From: Utricularia gibba
Taxonomy: Eukaryota > Streptophyta > Magnoliopsida > Lamiales > Lentibulariaceae
Direction of reading: 5' to 3'
NCBI GenBank assembly: GCA_002189035.1
Contig: NEEC01000025.1
Location: 372,001-436,000, forward strand
DNA length: 64,000 nt
Each line of letters begins with the position of its first letter. Position 1 is the stretch's first letter. Made by a program: the position numbers and the translations under genes. The notes below the pieces were generated by a model. It had not been told where the DNA came from and did not search any database. It saw only the letters and a list, made by a program, of their open reading frames with translations. Below are positions 1-12,079 of the stretch, in pieces.

Positions 1-516
1 AAAACAAAAAACCGTCAAAATATCAGTTGGAGTTGAGACGACGATGATCAAATCAGGTTGTAATTAGCAACTAATCGCAATTACCATGTCGGTGCGAAGC
101 AAAAGCAAAAGGGCCTCAGCGGCAACCTTAGTGGGCCGCCATCAGTACAGCAACCTTCCGGTCCAGAGACAAATGCCGTTAGGTCCGGCCCGAATTATTA
201 GGATATATATCTCACTCACCTTAAAAGCCCGTGGACAGAAAAACGAAACCGACAGTTGAATATACAGTAATAATATAGTTTAATTAATGACTTATTTGAA
301 TCATTTTTATTTAAATAAATACCATTTATATGCATATAATTGAAAATATATTTTATAGATGAATCTTACAGATATGTGTTTAATAAATGTGTTTAGAATA
401 TATAAAAATGTTATTAATATGTTCCAACATTATATGTTGCACCTATTGCTCATAGCTGAGTAGACGGTCCTAGGCGTGGCCTGGGCTAGACCCATTTGCC
501 GCTTACCTATTTGGTC

Positions 517-606
517 ATGAACCCCGAGTCAACCGGAATATCAAACTGGTCCCAGACAAGGGGTTCCTTGTCTGGTGACTCGGACCTGGACCCGACCCGG
601 GTTCAT
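517..606. repeat. Nested inverted repeat
   Basis: A perfect 10-bp hairpin (552-561 against 566-575, 4-base loop) lies inside a larger imperfect inverted repeat. The outer left arm starts ATGAACCC at 517 and carries GAGTCA to 531. The right arm runs from TGACTC at 576 to GGGTTCAT ending at 606. Unlike the flanks, the stretch is GC-rich. It could be a mobile-element end or a hairpin relic; the sequence does not say which. Confidence 0.6.
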
Positions 607-1469
607 ACCCAAGAAAACGCTAGTCCCTTGGAGGGTCACTGAAAATTGGCGTACTTGACCCACTTGTACGTTTTTCGAACTTGTTTTGATGAAAAGAAAA
701 CAAAGCATCCCATGGAAAAGGAAAGCAAAGATCACTTTTCTTCCGCTGTCCACGTTCTTGATGAATTATGGGACCAGATTTCAACTGGTGGTAGGGACTA
801 CCCACTCCAACCATCACAAGAACTTCATATTTTCTCGACGATTGCTGTAAAAACGAAGGTGGAACAGACGCCCATGAAGGCAAAAGCAGGAGTATGAGCA
901 TCATCAGTATGCAGGGAGTGAGAATTCTGATCCAAAAATGGTCTGTGATCACGTTGTTTCAGGTTAGGGTTACCCTTCAAAGGAAGCATTATTCTCTGCT
1001 GAAAAGTATTGGTCACTTGTTCATGTAACCATCAATCTGGTTGTAATAGGGGACCCGAGGGTCTTTCATCCCCCGGAACATGGAATCAAAGCAAAGATCT
1101 GCACAGACATTCTATCGGATTAGCACAAACAAAAGAAAAAAAATCAGGTCTGAATATTTCCTTGTCTTCGAACTACTCCATTTAATGGTGGCTTACCTTA
1201 ATTTAGGAGATTAGGGTGTGTGCAAAAGGACGAGAGATGTGTGCCTGGAATGGGTGTAGGGGACCTTTGATCCATGTGAAGGTGCCCTGGTGTTGGGGTC
1301 CCTGATCTATTGGCCTAATATTGACTTTCCTGCTGATCCAGTCGCAGTCGCCATGCTTCTGTTATGCTGTAATCTACCTTCCTCTGCATCCTTTGTATTA
1401 CTACAAAGCAATCTTACATCGATAAATGAAAAATGAAAGTAAAACAATAAGTATATGAGATATTGTATA

Positions 1470-1577
1470 TTACTAATAACAATTGAGTTTAATTTTTTTT
1501 AATATGATTTATATTTATTTATATATTTAGAATTTATATGTGTTCGTTTAATTAATCGAATCTTGAATTTCAATACT
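1470..1577 (+). repeat. Dispersed ~105-bp AT-rich repeat, copy 1
   Basis: This copy has the core TAATATGATTTATATTT followed by a stretch ending in an ATCGAATCTTGAATTTCAATAC-like motif. Related copies lie near 3061, 10584 (reverse), 10691 (reverse), 12868 and 39241 (reverse). The family is not identified. Confidence 0.5.
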
Positions 1578-2850
1578 TTACGCCTCTGGGTTGACTGCAC
1601 ACTTGTTACATCAGATGTGTAAACAGAAGTAGATGAACCAGAGAACCAAATACAAGTTCCTTACAATCCTACACAGGCTTCCGTGCATCTGTGAAGCTAT
1701 TCTTCTATCCGAGACTGGGGTGACAGGGATATGAAATCGGCCCTTCATGTTCAAATTGTCTACTTGTGCTGCACCTGCTGGTCATAATATCCCACATGCC
1801 TCACCAAACAAAAGCAAGCGTTGCAGTTCCCAGTCTCGTTTGTTGTTAAGATAAGCCTACTGCTATTATTTCTTCATACAAAAACCCATGTGGGGGAACC
1901 GTGCTGTTTTGTCATACATTCGACATTAAAACCCAAGGGCGCTGGAGCTCATTATCAAAAGGGCAACCTTGGAATTTGGTGAAATATACTGTAAACAGTA
2001 AAAAAGCATTTATTAACCGCAATATTAAATAGCAATCAATAAATATGGGTAAACTTTATGGGCTTACCATAGCGCATCGGTGTCAACTTTTTCATAGCCG
2101 ATGTGAAGTTCTGGGTTGATACGTTGACTTTGCAGTGCATGAAAAATAAAATAAAGAGCTTATTTTCAAACCCTTTTTACAGTAAAGGCGACAGATTTGA
2201 TCTGCCTATGCATAGAACGAGCCCAATGAAGTGGAATAAGGCCATCGATCGACTCCAAGTGCATGTTAATGGGCATCATGTTGTCCCCTCTGAAAATTAT
2301 GGTAAATTAAATATATAAGATATTATGAATCATTAATAATCGATTTAGTTTAAACTTTTAGGATAAACTTTACGGGCATGCATAGTTGTGTGTGTGAATG
2401 TGATCATTCGGATAAAACCTTAATTTTGACGAGAAATTAACTTGGTGTAAGATTCCCTGCCGACCCACAAAAGAGTTTGGATTGTTTCATCGTTTTTGGA
2501 TGCTGGATTTGTTTAACGTGAGGTGTTCGAGAAGCAAACAGCAGGCAATGAAGTGAAGTGTTGGCGCAGTGAAAAGTGAAACACACCCTCACACAATCAC
2601 TAGCCGATGATCGACAAGCCCTACCGCCTTGCGGCGTCTGATTTGTAAGTCGGCGGCGTGAACCCCCCTTTGCAATAAAAACTCATGATCATGACGCTCT
2701 GATTACGAAACCCTGGTAACCTTTTCAATGCACCACAAAAACAAAGTTAGAATATGCTTTTCAGAAGCTCTACGCCGATTCGACGCAACCCTACGATCCG
2801 ATCGATGGATCGGGTCCACTCCCATATTCCCAAGCGCATGTACTTGATAG

Positions 2851-3491
2851 TAGAGTTGGACAAGGGTTCGAGGCACCTACCAATAGGTTGAACACATGGA
2901 GTCGATTTTCTATACAATGGTTTGTAAGAGTCTATCGATCCAAACCCTCCAAATTCACAATATACGACATTCATAGACATTTTGAACTTATCTAAATATT
3001 AGAACAAATAATTTCATATTAAGATTTAAAAATAAAATAATCAAATATATAAAAAAGTAAAGATTATTAGTAATCAGTTAAATTTAATCTTTTTTAATAT
3101 GATTTATATTTCTTGTATATTTTAACGTTATATATATTTACCTGACTCATCGAATCTTTAATTTCAACACTAAAAATTTCAGGCATTATAAATTAGTAGC
3201 ATTTGTGATACTTGAAAATAATTTCAAGGCATCGTAACACATGCACGATGAGTAATATCTACGTATGATTTTCAAATCAAAGAATAGCAGAATAAGGGGG
3301 ATGAAGCAAGTAAAACCCTATAATGCAACATATGAGCCAACACACAAACTATTATTTTAATAATAGACTGATTTAAATGCTCGACCCATTTTGACCTAGG
3401 GTCAGATTCTACCTATCATCTATTGATTCGATTTGTATCTATTTTTCTCGAATATGAGTTATGAATGGACCCGTATCCACGCCCAACTCTA
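2851..3491. mobile_element. Probable non-autonomous hAT-type element, degraded
   Basis: The left end reads TAGAGTTGG and the right end is its reverse complement, CCAACTCTA. The flanking octamers are CTTGATAG (2843-2850) and CTTGGTAG (3492-3499), seven of eight bases identical. An 8-bp target duplication and TAG-starting terminal repeats are typical of hAT transposons. There is no transposase reading frame inside. A copy of the dispersed AT-rich repeat (3061-3170) is nested in it. The short terminal repeat makes this less certain than the element at 27656. Confidence 0.5.
3061..3170 (+). repeat. Dispersed ~105-bp AT-rich repeat, copy 2
   Basis: It shares the TAATATGATTTATATTT core and the ATCGAATCTTTAATTTCAACAC-like end with the copies at 1470 and 12868. 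It lies inside the probable hAT-type element. Confidence 0.5.
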
Positions 3492-3711
3492 CTTGGTAGC
3501 ATCCCAGGTCTGGATCGTGATGGTATAATTTGGTCTCACGGACATCAAATCTTGCATACAAATTGTGTTTTAATTATTACAAAAGATAACTAACTTTTAC
3601 TTCAAAGTGGGAAAATGGAAACGTCGGATTTTTTAGGTATACGTAATGTGTAGGAGAGTTCCAGGGGGATGTACGTATTGTGCTGAAAGGAATAGGTATC
3701 GGTCATGAGAG

Positions 3712-3731
3712 ATATATATATATATATATAT
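3712..3731. repeat. (AT)n microsatellite
   Basis: Ten AT units lie about 80 bp upstream of the GDSL lipase start codon. Confidence 0.9.
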
Positions 3732-3809
3732 GATATGAGCATTGGGTGTGGCTCTAAGCGAGCACTTTTTTGTGAGGCACCGTGCGGTTCTCTTTCCTTC
3801 CTCTTCGAC

Positions 3810-5890
3810 ATGCAATTTATCCTTCTCCTGCATGTGGCCTTGCTGCTCCTCTTCTCTACCACCGCGGCGGCCGGAGCTTTGCGGCGGCCTCGTACCAACA
3901 CATCGGCCATATTCGTGTTCGGAGATTCCACTGTCGATTCCGGCAACAATGACTTCCTCCCCACCGTGGGAAAGAGCAACTTTCCACCCTACGGCCAGGA
4001 CTTCCCCGGCCAAGTCGCCACCGGGAGATTCTCCAACGGCAGGCTTGTCACTGATTACATCGGTTAGTATGAGCAAAATGAATTGGGTATTCTAAGCTTT
4101 TATCACCATAATTCCACTACCATTATTATTCGACAGTGTCGTATTTGGGGATCAAGGAGTTTGTACCACCATATCTGGACCCGACCTTGACCGTCGATGA
4201 TCTCAAGACCGGAGTCTGCTTCGCCTCCGCCGGAACCGGCTTCGACCCCCTAACAGCCAAGATCATCGTAAGCATTCCCCCCTTTCCGTCAACCGGAATC
4301 CGAAAATTTCACCACGCACATGGTTAATGCGACAGGGTGTGATTCCAATGGAGAAGCAACTCGAAAACTTCAGAGAATACAAACAAAGAATGGAAGGCTA
4401 CATCGGGAAACCGAAAACGCAGGATTTGCTCAGGAAATCAACGGCGGTGATCAGCGCCGGCACCAACGATTTCATAGAGAACTATTTCCTGATACCCATT
4501 CAAAACAAAACCTACACCATCTCAGCTTACGAGAGCCTACTCCTCCAGCTCGAGATGCAGTTCATCCAGGTACATTGCCATTTTCTCCTTGAACCCATTA
4601 ATCCTTTTTATCTCCTAAAAATAATTAATAAATAATATCATATTCAAGTCCTGATCCATCTCCAGGCTGGAGGGACTTCTACTCTTTTCCTTATACTGTT
4701 CATATCGGAATCACCGCGACGGTGATAGCATTTATTTATTTATTTTTATTTTTAAAAAAATTATTCGGACAACTTTTAGCAGTGAAGCTCAACCTTTTTG
4801 TGTTCAAAGAGTGATGGAATATTATTTTAAAATATTTTAGTTATTATTTTTTTTTAAAAAAAATACGAACCGGGGTCAGTGTTTGTGATTCAACCTTGAA
4901 GTGGTCCACCCGGGGTGGACCACAAACCGGTCCCGAGTCACACGCTTATTCATGATTTCGTATTAATTATCTTAATTACTGTGATTAACGTATAACAATA
5001 ACCATTAATGATGATTTTAACTGTTAATCCTTTGGGAAGCCCGCGCTGTCTCCTTTATGAATCAGATTCATTGTGCGTCTTTGTCTGAACAACTCAGGTT
5101 GATGCAGACAATCAGCGCCAAGTAGATGGAAGAAAAAATTTGTTCAGATCGTTAGATCCATCGTTTCTGTTCTGTTAAACAACTTGATCAATGTGGAACA
5201 TCGATGTTATTGTAGCAAGCAATCGAATCTGTTTGAAACCAGACATTGGGGATTTTTTTTTACTTGGTGCAGGAGATTTTGGATATGGGGATCCGGAACG
5301 TCGCTGTGGTGGGACTTCCGCCGATGGGATGTGTGCCGGCGGTGATCACTCTCGACTCCGACGATTCTTCCACCAACTGCAGTTGTCTGGAGCAGTTGTC
5401 GGCGGTGGCCCGAGATTACAACCGCCAGCTTCAGGCCAAAATCGTGGCGTTGCAAGGCAACAACCGCCACACCAACATTGCGTATATTGATATCTACAAG
5501 CCTGTGGATGATTTCATCAAAAGACCCCAATTTTACGGTGAGATCATTCATTCCACATGGATCTGTTCATGCCATTTTAGTTAGAACAAAAACCCACAGG
5601 AACACGAAGAAACACCCTTTCTGCGTCTGCTTCCATGATCTTTTCCGCCGCCATTGTTTCTGCTCTGAGTTTCTGCGAATCTGATAGGCTTCGAGGTGGT
5701 GGATCGGGGATGCTGCGGCAGCGGAGTCATCGAGATTTCGATACTATGCAACATCGAAACCCCGGTTTGCAGTGATGCGTCCAAGTACGTGTTCTGGGAC
5801 TCGGTGCATCCCACTCAAGCTGCCTACTACAAGCTCTTTCTTAGCCTCATGCCAGTGCTCAATCGGTTTTTCTCAAGTATCGTCACATAG
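3810..5890 (+). CDS. GDSL esterase/lipase
   Basis: This is a secreted GDSL-family serine hydrolase of 361 residues, the usual size for plants. There are five exons: 3810-4062, 4137-4267, 4336-4569, 5273-5537 and 5688-5890. All phases close and all introns are GT-AG; intron 3 is 703 bp. The protein opens with a hydrophobic signal peptide ([14 protein letters not shown]). Block I reads [13 protein letters not shown] and carries the catalytic Ser. The block III region has [11 protein letters not shown], followed by [12 protein letters not shown]. Block V reads [12 protein letters not shown] and carries the catalytic Asp and His. I chose the ATG at 3810 because the longer frame begins in the AT microsatellite and adds a non-signal leader. 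Family knowledge points to ester or lipid hydrolysis outside the cell or in the vacuole; the substrate is unknown. Confidence 0.93.
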
Positions 5891-6392
5891 TGTTGTTCCC
5901 CACATTGTCAAAATTATCAATAATTGATTTGAAATACCCCTTGTGTTGTTCTTGTAGAAAAATACAAAAAAAAAATAACATTTGAATGTAGAGTACATTA
6001 TCTTTAAAAAATGTGTATGAAAAATTCCAAGTTTCTTCAAAAAACATTGAGATGCATATTGCATTGCTTATTTACACTTTTAAAAAGAAATCACATGGCC
6101 TCTGATTCAATAGAAATCGACACTTCCACTTTTTTTATTTTAATAATTCGTATTCATTTTTTTTTTTTGCATTGATATAATAAATAAAATATACAATTTT
6201 GTTTGGGAAAGCGATACTCTGGAGTGAAACCAGCAAACCAACACACTGTGTACTGAAATGCTAGTTTATTGCCATGTTGGGGCAAGTGTCACAAAAAAAG
6301 ATGTCTGAAAATTTAAGGAAAATTTCCAACAATCACATTGTTCTAACGGTAGTATACGAGGGAAATTTTTGGTGGCACTGGAACACGGGTCT
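5891..6392. other. Convergent 3' intergenic region
   Basis: These 500 AT-rich bases separate the stop codons of the GDSL gene (+) and the glutamate-receptor-like gene (-). They presumably hold both 3' UTRs and terminators. I see nothing else. Confidence 0.7.
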
Positions 6393-9273
6393 CTAGCGCC
6401 CGCGGAGGTACAATTGCAGCATCCCTCTGAGTTTGTGACACAGTTCGAGGAGCTGGGGAAGGAAGAAAGCTAAGGTAGAAAGACCAGAGATCCCAACATA
6501 GCCAAGAAAGAGAACCCAGAAGCTTGTCCAGTTTAAACTGGTCACATTATCAGGGCTTGAGCATTCAGGGGATGGTGAGAAGTAAGCGAGCTCGAGCTGC
6601 TTCAACCGGCCATTCTCCGACAGCATCAGAATGGCTCGGGAAAAATCGTCTGTAATCGGAGAACCCTTCTGGAATGCCTGCAAACAGAGTCTCGGGTGAG
6701 ATTCTTTATTGTTGGATCAACGTCTGATCTGGTTTATAGACGATAACTTACAAAGCCCAGTCCGCCGAATCTGTCACCGGTGAAGTGTGAGTGGTTCTGA
6801 ACGATGGTGTATCCCTTGCACTGTTCGCTGAAAAAGGCCTTCTGATATGGGAGTTCAAGAAACGCAGCTGAGATGTTGCCACTTTCGAACTCTTTGATAT
6901 AGGACTCCTCGTTCGATACCTTTCTGATGTTTTCAAGTTTGAACTCAAAAACGTCGACCAAGTACTTGATCATGAAGGAGGCGCCGTTGCAGCCGACGTT
7001 CTTGTTTTGATACTTCAGCCACTGAATGTCCGGCACGGTGGGTGTGAGACGGGGAACTGTTAGCAGCGAGGAAAAGCTGGCGGTGTAGCTTGAGTTTACG
7101 GCTAGCACGACGACGAGCCACGCCACTACAACTACGCGGGTGTGGCTGTTGCAAACCTTTTCCCCTGCAACATCGAAGAGTTTGATTGATCAGTTCATGG
7201 GACCTGCTGGTCGACCGGTGGACGGACGTTGGCTTCTCCGGATGGCTCAATGAATTAAATAGGGATGAACTAACTTACTGTGCACAAAGAAAAGGGAGCA
7301 AAAGGTGAACCAGACGGCGGTGCAGAACTGACTCCAGACGGAGCCGGAGAATTCCGGATTATGATTCCGCTCGAGGAGCCATACTATAAACACCGTGTAT
7401 AGCAACATTAGGCCAGTGGCTGCCCACATTCCAACGGTGAATGGCCGAACAAATATCCATTTCTGATCCGGTGATGTCGGCTTCACCCTGACCACCATCG
7501 TCAATCCTGATGCTGCGTACGGCTGAGTGAAATCCACAGCTAAAGACCGCCTTGCTAGAATGGTAATATCTCCAACAGCCGCATCGAACGTCTGCAATAA
7601 TGAATCAGGTAAAGAAACCAGAAAGAACAGTAGGGTCATGGAGGAAGATGCGCTTGTTCTTTACCTTGTTTGCAACACTCTGTACAAGTTCATCGTAGCT
7701 GCCATCAAAAGGAACGAATTTGTGGGGGAGATGATAGCCTTTCTCCTCCTCCAGAATCTTCAATGCTTCATAAAAGACATTAATGCAGTACCCTGAATAA
7801 ATTGGGGTGTTTGTGCTCGAGTTCGTGCTAATTTTCACAAACTTACGGAACACTGTCCTCGTGGGGACTCCAACGATCAAAGGGGTGGATTCTGTAGGCA
7901 TGGACCACCCCTTGGGAACCTCCCTCAACTCCCCTGGCCAGAGTATTGAATCACTCCACTGGCTCATTTTGCTCTCCCACGGGCCTCCTCCATCGGAAAG
8001 AGTTCTAGAAAAGCCTTGATCTGATTTCCAATAGCCCAAGTCTCTGTAGTTTCTTCCTATGACATTCATAATTTTGATCACTGATGGCTGCATTAGCTCT
8101 CCATTTTGGAAGCTAATTACTCCACTTAAACCTGTGAAGTTGCTGGACAATATCCTTGTCACAAGGTCTGTAGAATTGCCTATGCTTCTTCCATTTGCTT
8201 TCTGTACAGAGTTTCTCATGGCCATGATGCTGTCGAAAGCGCGAAGAGCGTATATTCCAGGCTCTGAAATTTCTTCATCAGGGTAATCTGCTCTGATAAC
8301 TCTTCTGAATTGCTGCTTGAAGTGTTGGTAAGGACTATTTCTTACAGAGAAGAAGGATGTCACTCCAAGCGCACCTTCCAAGGAGGAATTCTCAGAAAGG
8401 AATAGTGAATTCAATAAACCAGCGAGGGGGTCTGATACTATCCAAGCAGAATGCTTATCCATCATCTTCTGCTGCCTGGCTTCATTGAACAAAAGAGCAC
8501 CCCATGCCAATGATGTCTTCAGGACGATAAAAACCCTTGATTTCCTGGACACCAGAGCACTTACTTCATTGTGAATGAAGCTTCCAGGATCAGAGACAGA
8601 AGCATAATTTGGGAGAACCAGATGACTATCGATCTCGACTGAAGAGCCCCGAAGGCCCTCGGATAATGCAGTAAATGCACCTGAATCACTCCCATGAGAG
8701 TCGACTTCGTAGATCACCATGACCTTTCGCCATGGGAATGAGGTTATAATATCAGTGAAGCACTTGATCTGAAGCCTCAAGTCTGGGACCATCTGAACCA
8801 GAAACGGCCACTGGTCTTGCATATTCTGTTTTCCGATCACTGTCCCCGAGAAAGAGATAGTGGGTACTTTCGCTTTTGCTCCAACGCTTGCAACCAGAGC
8901 CGTTTCTTCCCATGATGTCATTCCGACTATGGCCGCCACACCCTTATCCTTCACAAGCACTTCAGCTGGAAGTCCCAGATTCCGCGTTAGAATTCTAAAA
9001 CGACAATAAGGGCTAGTCACGTTGTCATTCGTTACCTGCACGAGCAGTCTGCAGAGGGTCCCCATTCCCAGGATCAAGATAATCAAGATGGAACAAGCCG
9101 CGAGCAGCTACTTTAGCTCCGGTTCGGATCTCGATTCCGATACGGGAAGTGTTGCCAACTAACACACCTACATGCACCCTCGAGTCCGCCACCGCAAACA
9201 CGGTTGACACCAGAGTGGCAAAGCAAACGAACCGATGAAGAAGACTGGGTGATGAAGCTATGCGCAGAATCAT
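6393..9273 (-). CDS. Glutamate receptor-like cation channel (GLR)
   Basis: Plant ionotropic glutamate-receptor homologue: a ligand-gated, calcium-permeable channel of the plasma or endomembranes. Exons from the 5' end are 9036-9273, 7665-8965, 7279-7591, 6752-7164 and 6393-6677, giving 849 residues with all phases closing. Intron 1 is only 70 bp. A signal peptide (about 1-27) is followed by the amino-terminal ligand domain. The ligand-binding core carries DAAVGDITILARRS and VDFTQPYAASG. M1 is near 567-586, the pore loop (WSQFCTAVWFTFCSLFFVHRE) near 597-618, M3 with SYTASF near 628-653 and M4 near 807-829. Slightly shorter than many GLRs (about 900 residues) but all channel parts are present. 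The five-exon layout and sequence feel clade-II-like; that assignment is inference. Confidence 0.93.
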
Positions 9274-10938
9274 GACGCAGCAAATCTAATCAATCAATTC
9301 GGAGAATCAAGAATCTAATGGACTCCCATGTGGTTCAACTCGAGGTTGCACTGCCAGAACGCGCAACGATATTTATCACCTACTGCAATTTGCCCAACGT
9401 TGACTTGGGCTCGGTCCTGGTAAGAAAATAGAAATATTTATTTTTAGTATCATGTTTTCGACTATTTCAAAAAAAAATGCAAAAACATCTCAATTTTCAA
9501 TCCATATAAATAATCTAATCTTCACGTTTTAAGATTTTAAAAAGTATATCTCAATTTGTCAAAATTGTGCAACAAAAACTCAAACGATTTTCAAAATTTT
9601 TAAAAAATGAACCTATTCATGATATTGTGAACAATTTCACATCTAATAAAATTTTATAATAGGATTTTTTATATTTGTATATGAAGATCGACAAATCAAA
9701 ATCTCTTTTTAGAGTTATATCGTATTTGTATCTCATGATTTTTAGAATTCGATGATGATAATACTATTAAAAAAGAAGTAATATAAGTTGTTGATACTGT
9801 TTATAATGATGCATCGTTATGATAGCGTTAAAATAAAAAATATTTAATTTTGATAACATATAGAATTAAATATATAATTTTATAAAGATGATGATAAATC
9901 ATTTACAAAAAAAAACGTAAATTAAATGATTTATAACTTAATTTTAAAATTTAATGATTAAAATTTTTATATTGAATGTACTTTAGGGTGTTACCTAGAA
10001 ACTCCACCCATATTTAAGATATATACTTTGTCATTTTCTTCGACGTGTGACGACTTATGAACATTCATTCCTTTCCAGGGCGCTGCCGTTTGTCTTCTTC
10101 TCTGACAAAAACAAATGGACTCAGTCGAAAACAATAGTCCTGTCTTGTCTTCTACATGATGCCGCCACCGTTGACCCTTCTTCCAATCGTGAAAAAGACT
10201 CCCATTTGAAAAGGGCATTTATAAATATATATTTTTTCTTGTGAATTCCCAAGAACCTTCTCTTTGCCCTTATTATATGCTTCAACTGGGCCAGCCGTAC
10301 ACAAAGGACCATTGGGTTCATTCGACAAGATCTGGGCCGGCCCCAACCGCAGAAGAAGTACTACGAGGTTCGTAATTCACTCGCCTTTTTGGATTTTTTG
10401 GTACGATTTGTATGATATAGTTTCAAGAAAATAGTTTAAAATAAGTGCTTTTTTTAAAGTAGCCACAGCTCATAAATGCTTCAAGAAGTTCTGAAACAAA
10501 TAAAAGGGTGCTCCAAAAAAAAAAAAAAAAAATTTGGAATGGTTTTTCAATATATTTGTAATACAAAATTTATTCTTTTTATGTGTTGAAATTCATGATC
10601 CAATGGATTGACTAAGCATACATGAAATTCAAGTACATGAAAAATATAGATCACATTAGAAAAGTTATGAGATAATCACTTTATTATCATATTAAAATTC
10701 ATGATATAATGAATTAAACAAACACACATGACATTTAAATTATAAAAAATATGCATCATATTAAAAAAGATTAAGTTCAACTAATTATTAATTATATATA
10801 ATCTATTATATATTTGATTATTCTAATTTTATTTTTAGATATGAGATTGATTATTATATTGATCGAATTTTTGGAAGTGAGTGTGGATTCACTTATTCGA
10901 TTGGGCGCTCACATGACACACCACTTGGGTGGTTTGCA
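9274..10938. other. AT-rich intergenic region
   Basis: There is no gene here. It contains a long A run near 10516 and two adjacent reverse copies of the dispersed AT-rich repeat (10584-10800). The GLR promoter (-) should lie in the first part. Confidence 0.6.
10584..10800 (-). repeat. Dispersed AT-rich repeat, copies 3 and 4 (tandem, reverse)
   Basis: Two adjacent diverged copies, about 10584-10690 and 10691-10800, read as the reverse complement of the copies at 1470, 3061 and 12868. Each has an AATTCATGATnnAATG-like start and an ATATAGATCACATTA- or ATATGCATCATATTA-like core. Confidence 0.4.
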
Positions 10939-12008
10939 TTACATGGTTGCATAAGAAGCATCCTGCGCGATTCCACACAGTCCGGTGGAGCCGACGAACA
11001 TCTCCATCTGAATGTAACCTGCGTCTCCCCAGCCAGTTCCCCAAGAGTTCTTCACAATCCAGTATGGAGGATTACTCGTGGTATCGTACCCCACGGCCGT
11101 CACCACGTGATCCAAATTCGTGCCGCATTCACCCGTGAAGACTCCACTTTGGTACAACTGAAAATCGGATCCGCTCGCGTCAATCGTCACCGCCACCGGC
11201 TGGTTCGCCACCGCAGCTTGTAACGCCGACTCGCTGCCGCTCTGCACCTGGCCGTACCCTGTGGTTTGCACAGCGACTTGGCCTTCTGCTTGGCTGTTGC
11301 ATGTTCCCTGAGATGCTGTATAAGGGTAGTTGTCTTCCGTTGTGAGGCCATTCTGGACCACGAATTGCAGCGCAACTTCCGCCCAACAGCCATTGCAACC
11401 ATAGCAAGAGGAATCACAGTCTACCAGCTCCTGTTCTGCGAGGGACACCAAGTTACCTGTTTTTATAAAGTTGATGCCTTCCGTAGTGGCAACTGTTCCA
11501 AATGCCCAGCAACTACCTGCGAGAATCAAACCAGATTAGGAACACTACAATCAAAACTGTTCTGTCTGAATATCAGGACGTCGGATCTACCGCATTGGCC
11601 TTGGTCCTTGATGGGGGTGACGGCTCCATTCTGTCTCCAATCGATGGACGCCGGGAGAGCAGCTTCAGTCGCGTTGTAGTAGTGCACGGGTGCGGTGGTG
11701 CGTGGGTGGGGGATATACTTGTTCCTGGCGCGAAATTCCTCGTTGCTGAGATCGGCGAACACGTTCTCGCCCAACTTGTACGAGCGCCCGGCGGCGTTCA
11801 CAGAATCGATGTACTCAGCGTTCTTCTTGAAGATTTCAAATCTCTTCGCCTTCTCAGTCTCGTCGGCGTAAACCTTTCCGTACTTTGCCATCCATCTCTC
11901 ATGCCTAGCGATCATCGCGGCGTCGGGGTTGGCCCGGGCCTCCGCCTGGAAGATGGCCACCCCGAGGAACAAGACGAGCGCCATGAAAACAATCTTACCG
12001 CACTCCAT
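10939..12008 (-). CDS. Papain-like cysteine protease CP1 (C1A, SAG39/SAG12-like)
   Basis: Secreted or vacuolar C1A cysteine protease, 331 residues. Exons are 11591-12008 and 10939-11516, and the 74-bp intron splits the glycine just before the catalytic SCW. It has a signal peptide (about 1-24) ending before EARANP. The I29 inhibitor prodomain carries an ERFNIN pattern (E-KAK-R-FEI-F-KK-N-AEY-I-DSV-N) and a GENVFADL motif. The mature enzyme starts near LPASIDWR. The catalytic Cys is in GQCGSCWAF (C142), His in NLDHVVTAVGY and Asn in VKNSWG. The usual GCNGG turn after the active-site helix reads GCNGCW, so one Gly is Cys, and the following AF is AL. The C terminus is SYATM rather than SYP. It is the first of six tandem relatives. 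Family members act in senescence, nutrient recycling or defence. Confidence 0.93.
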
Positions 12009-12071
12009 TGCTCGAGAACAGACACAAAAAACTGAAGCAAGTTGTGGGAAATGAAGTGAAGCCCGGGAGGG

Positions 12072-12079
12072 TATTTAAA
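12072..12079 (-). promoter_or_regulatory. TATA box of CP1
   Basis: The - strand reads TTTAAATA 64 bp upstream of the CP1 ATG. Its position matches the TATAAATA boxes of the other array members. Confidence 0.6.

Larger units (their letters stand above)
1..2850. other. Gene-free AT-rich region
   Basis: I see no convincing coding exon on either strand. The short open frames have no recognisable motifs. It contains an inverted repeat at 517-606 and one copy of a dispersed AT-rich repeat near 1470-1577. Confidence 0.6.

Noticed and set aside
11502-12035. 177-codon + strand frame over CP1 exon 1
   Set aside because: Antisense shadow of a well-supported protease exon.
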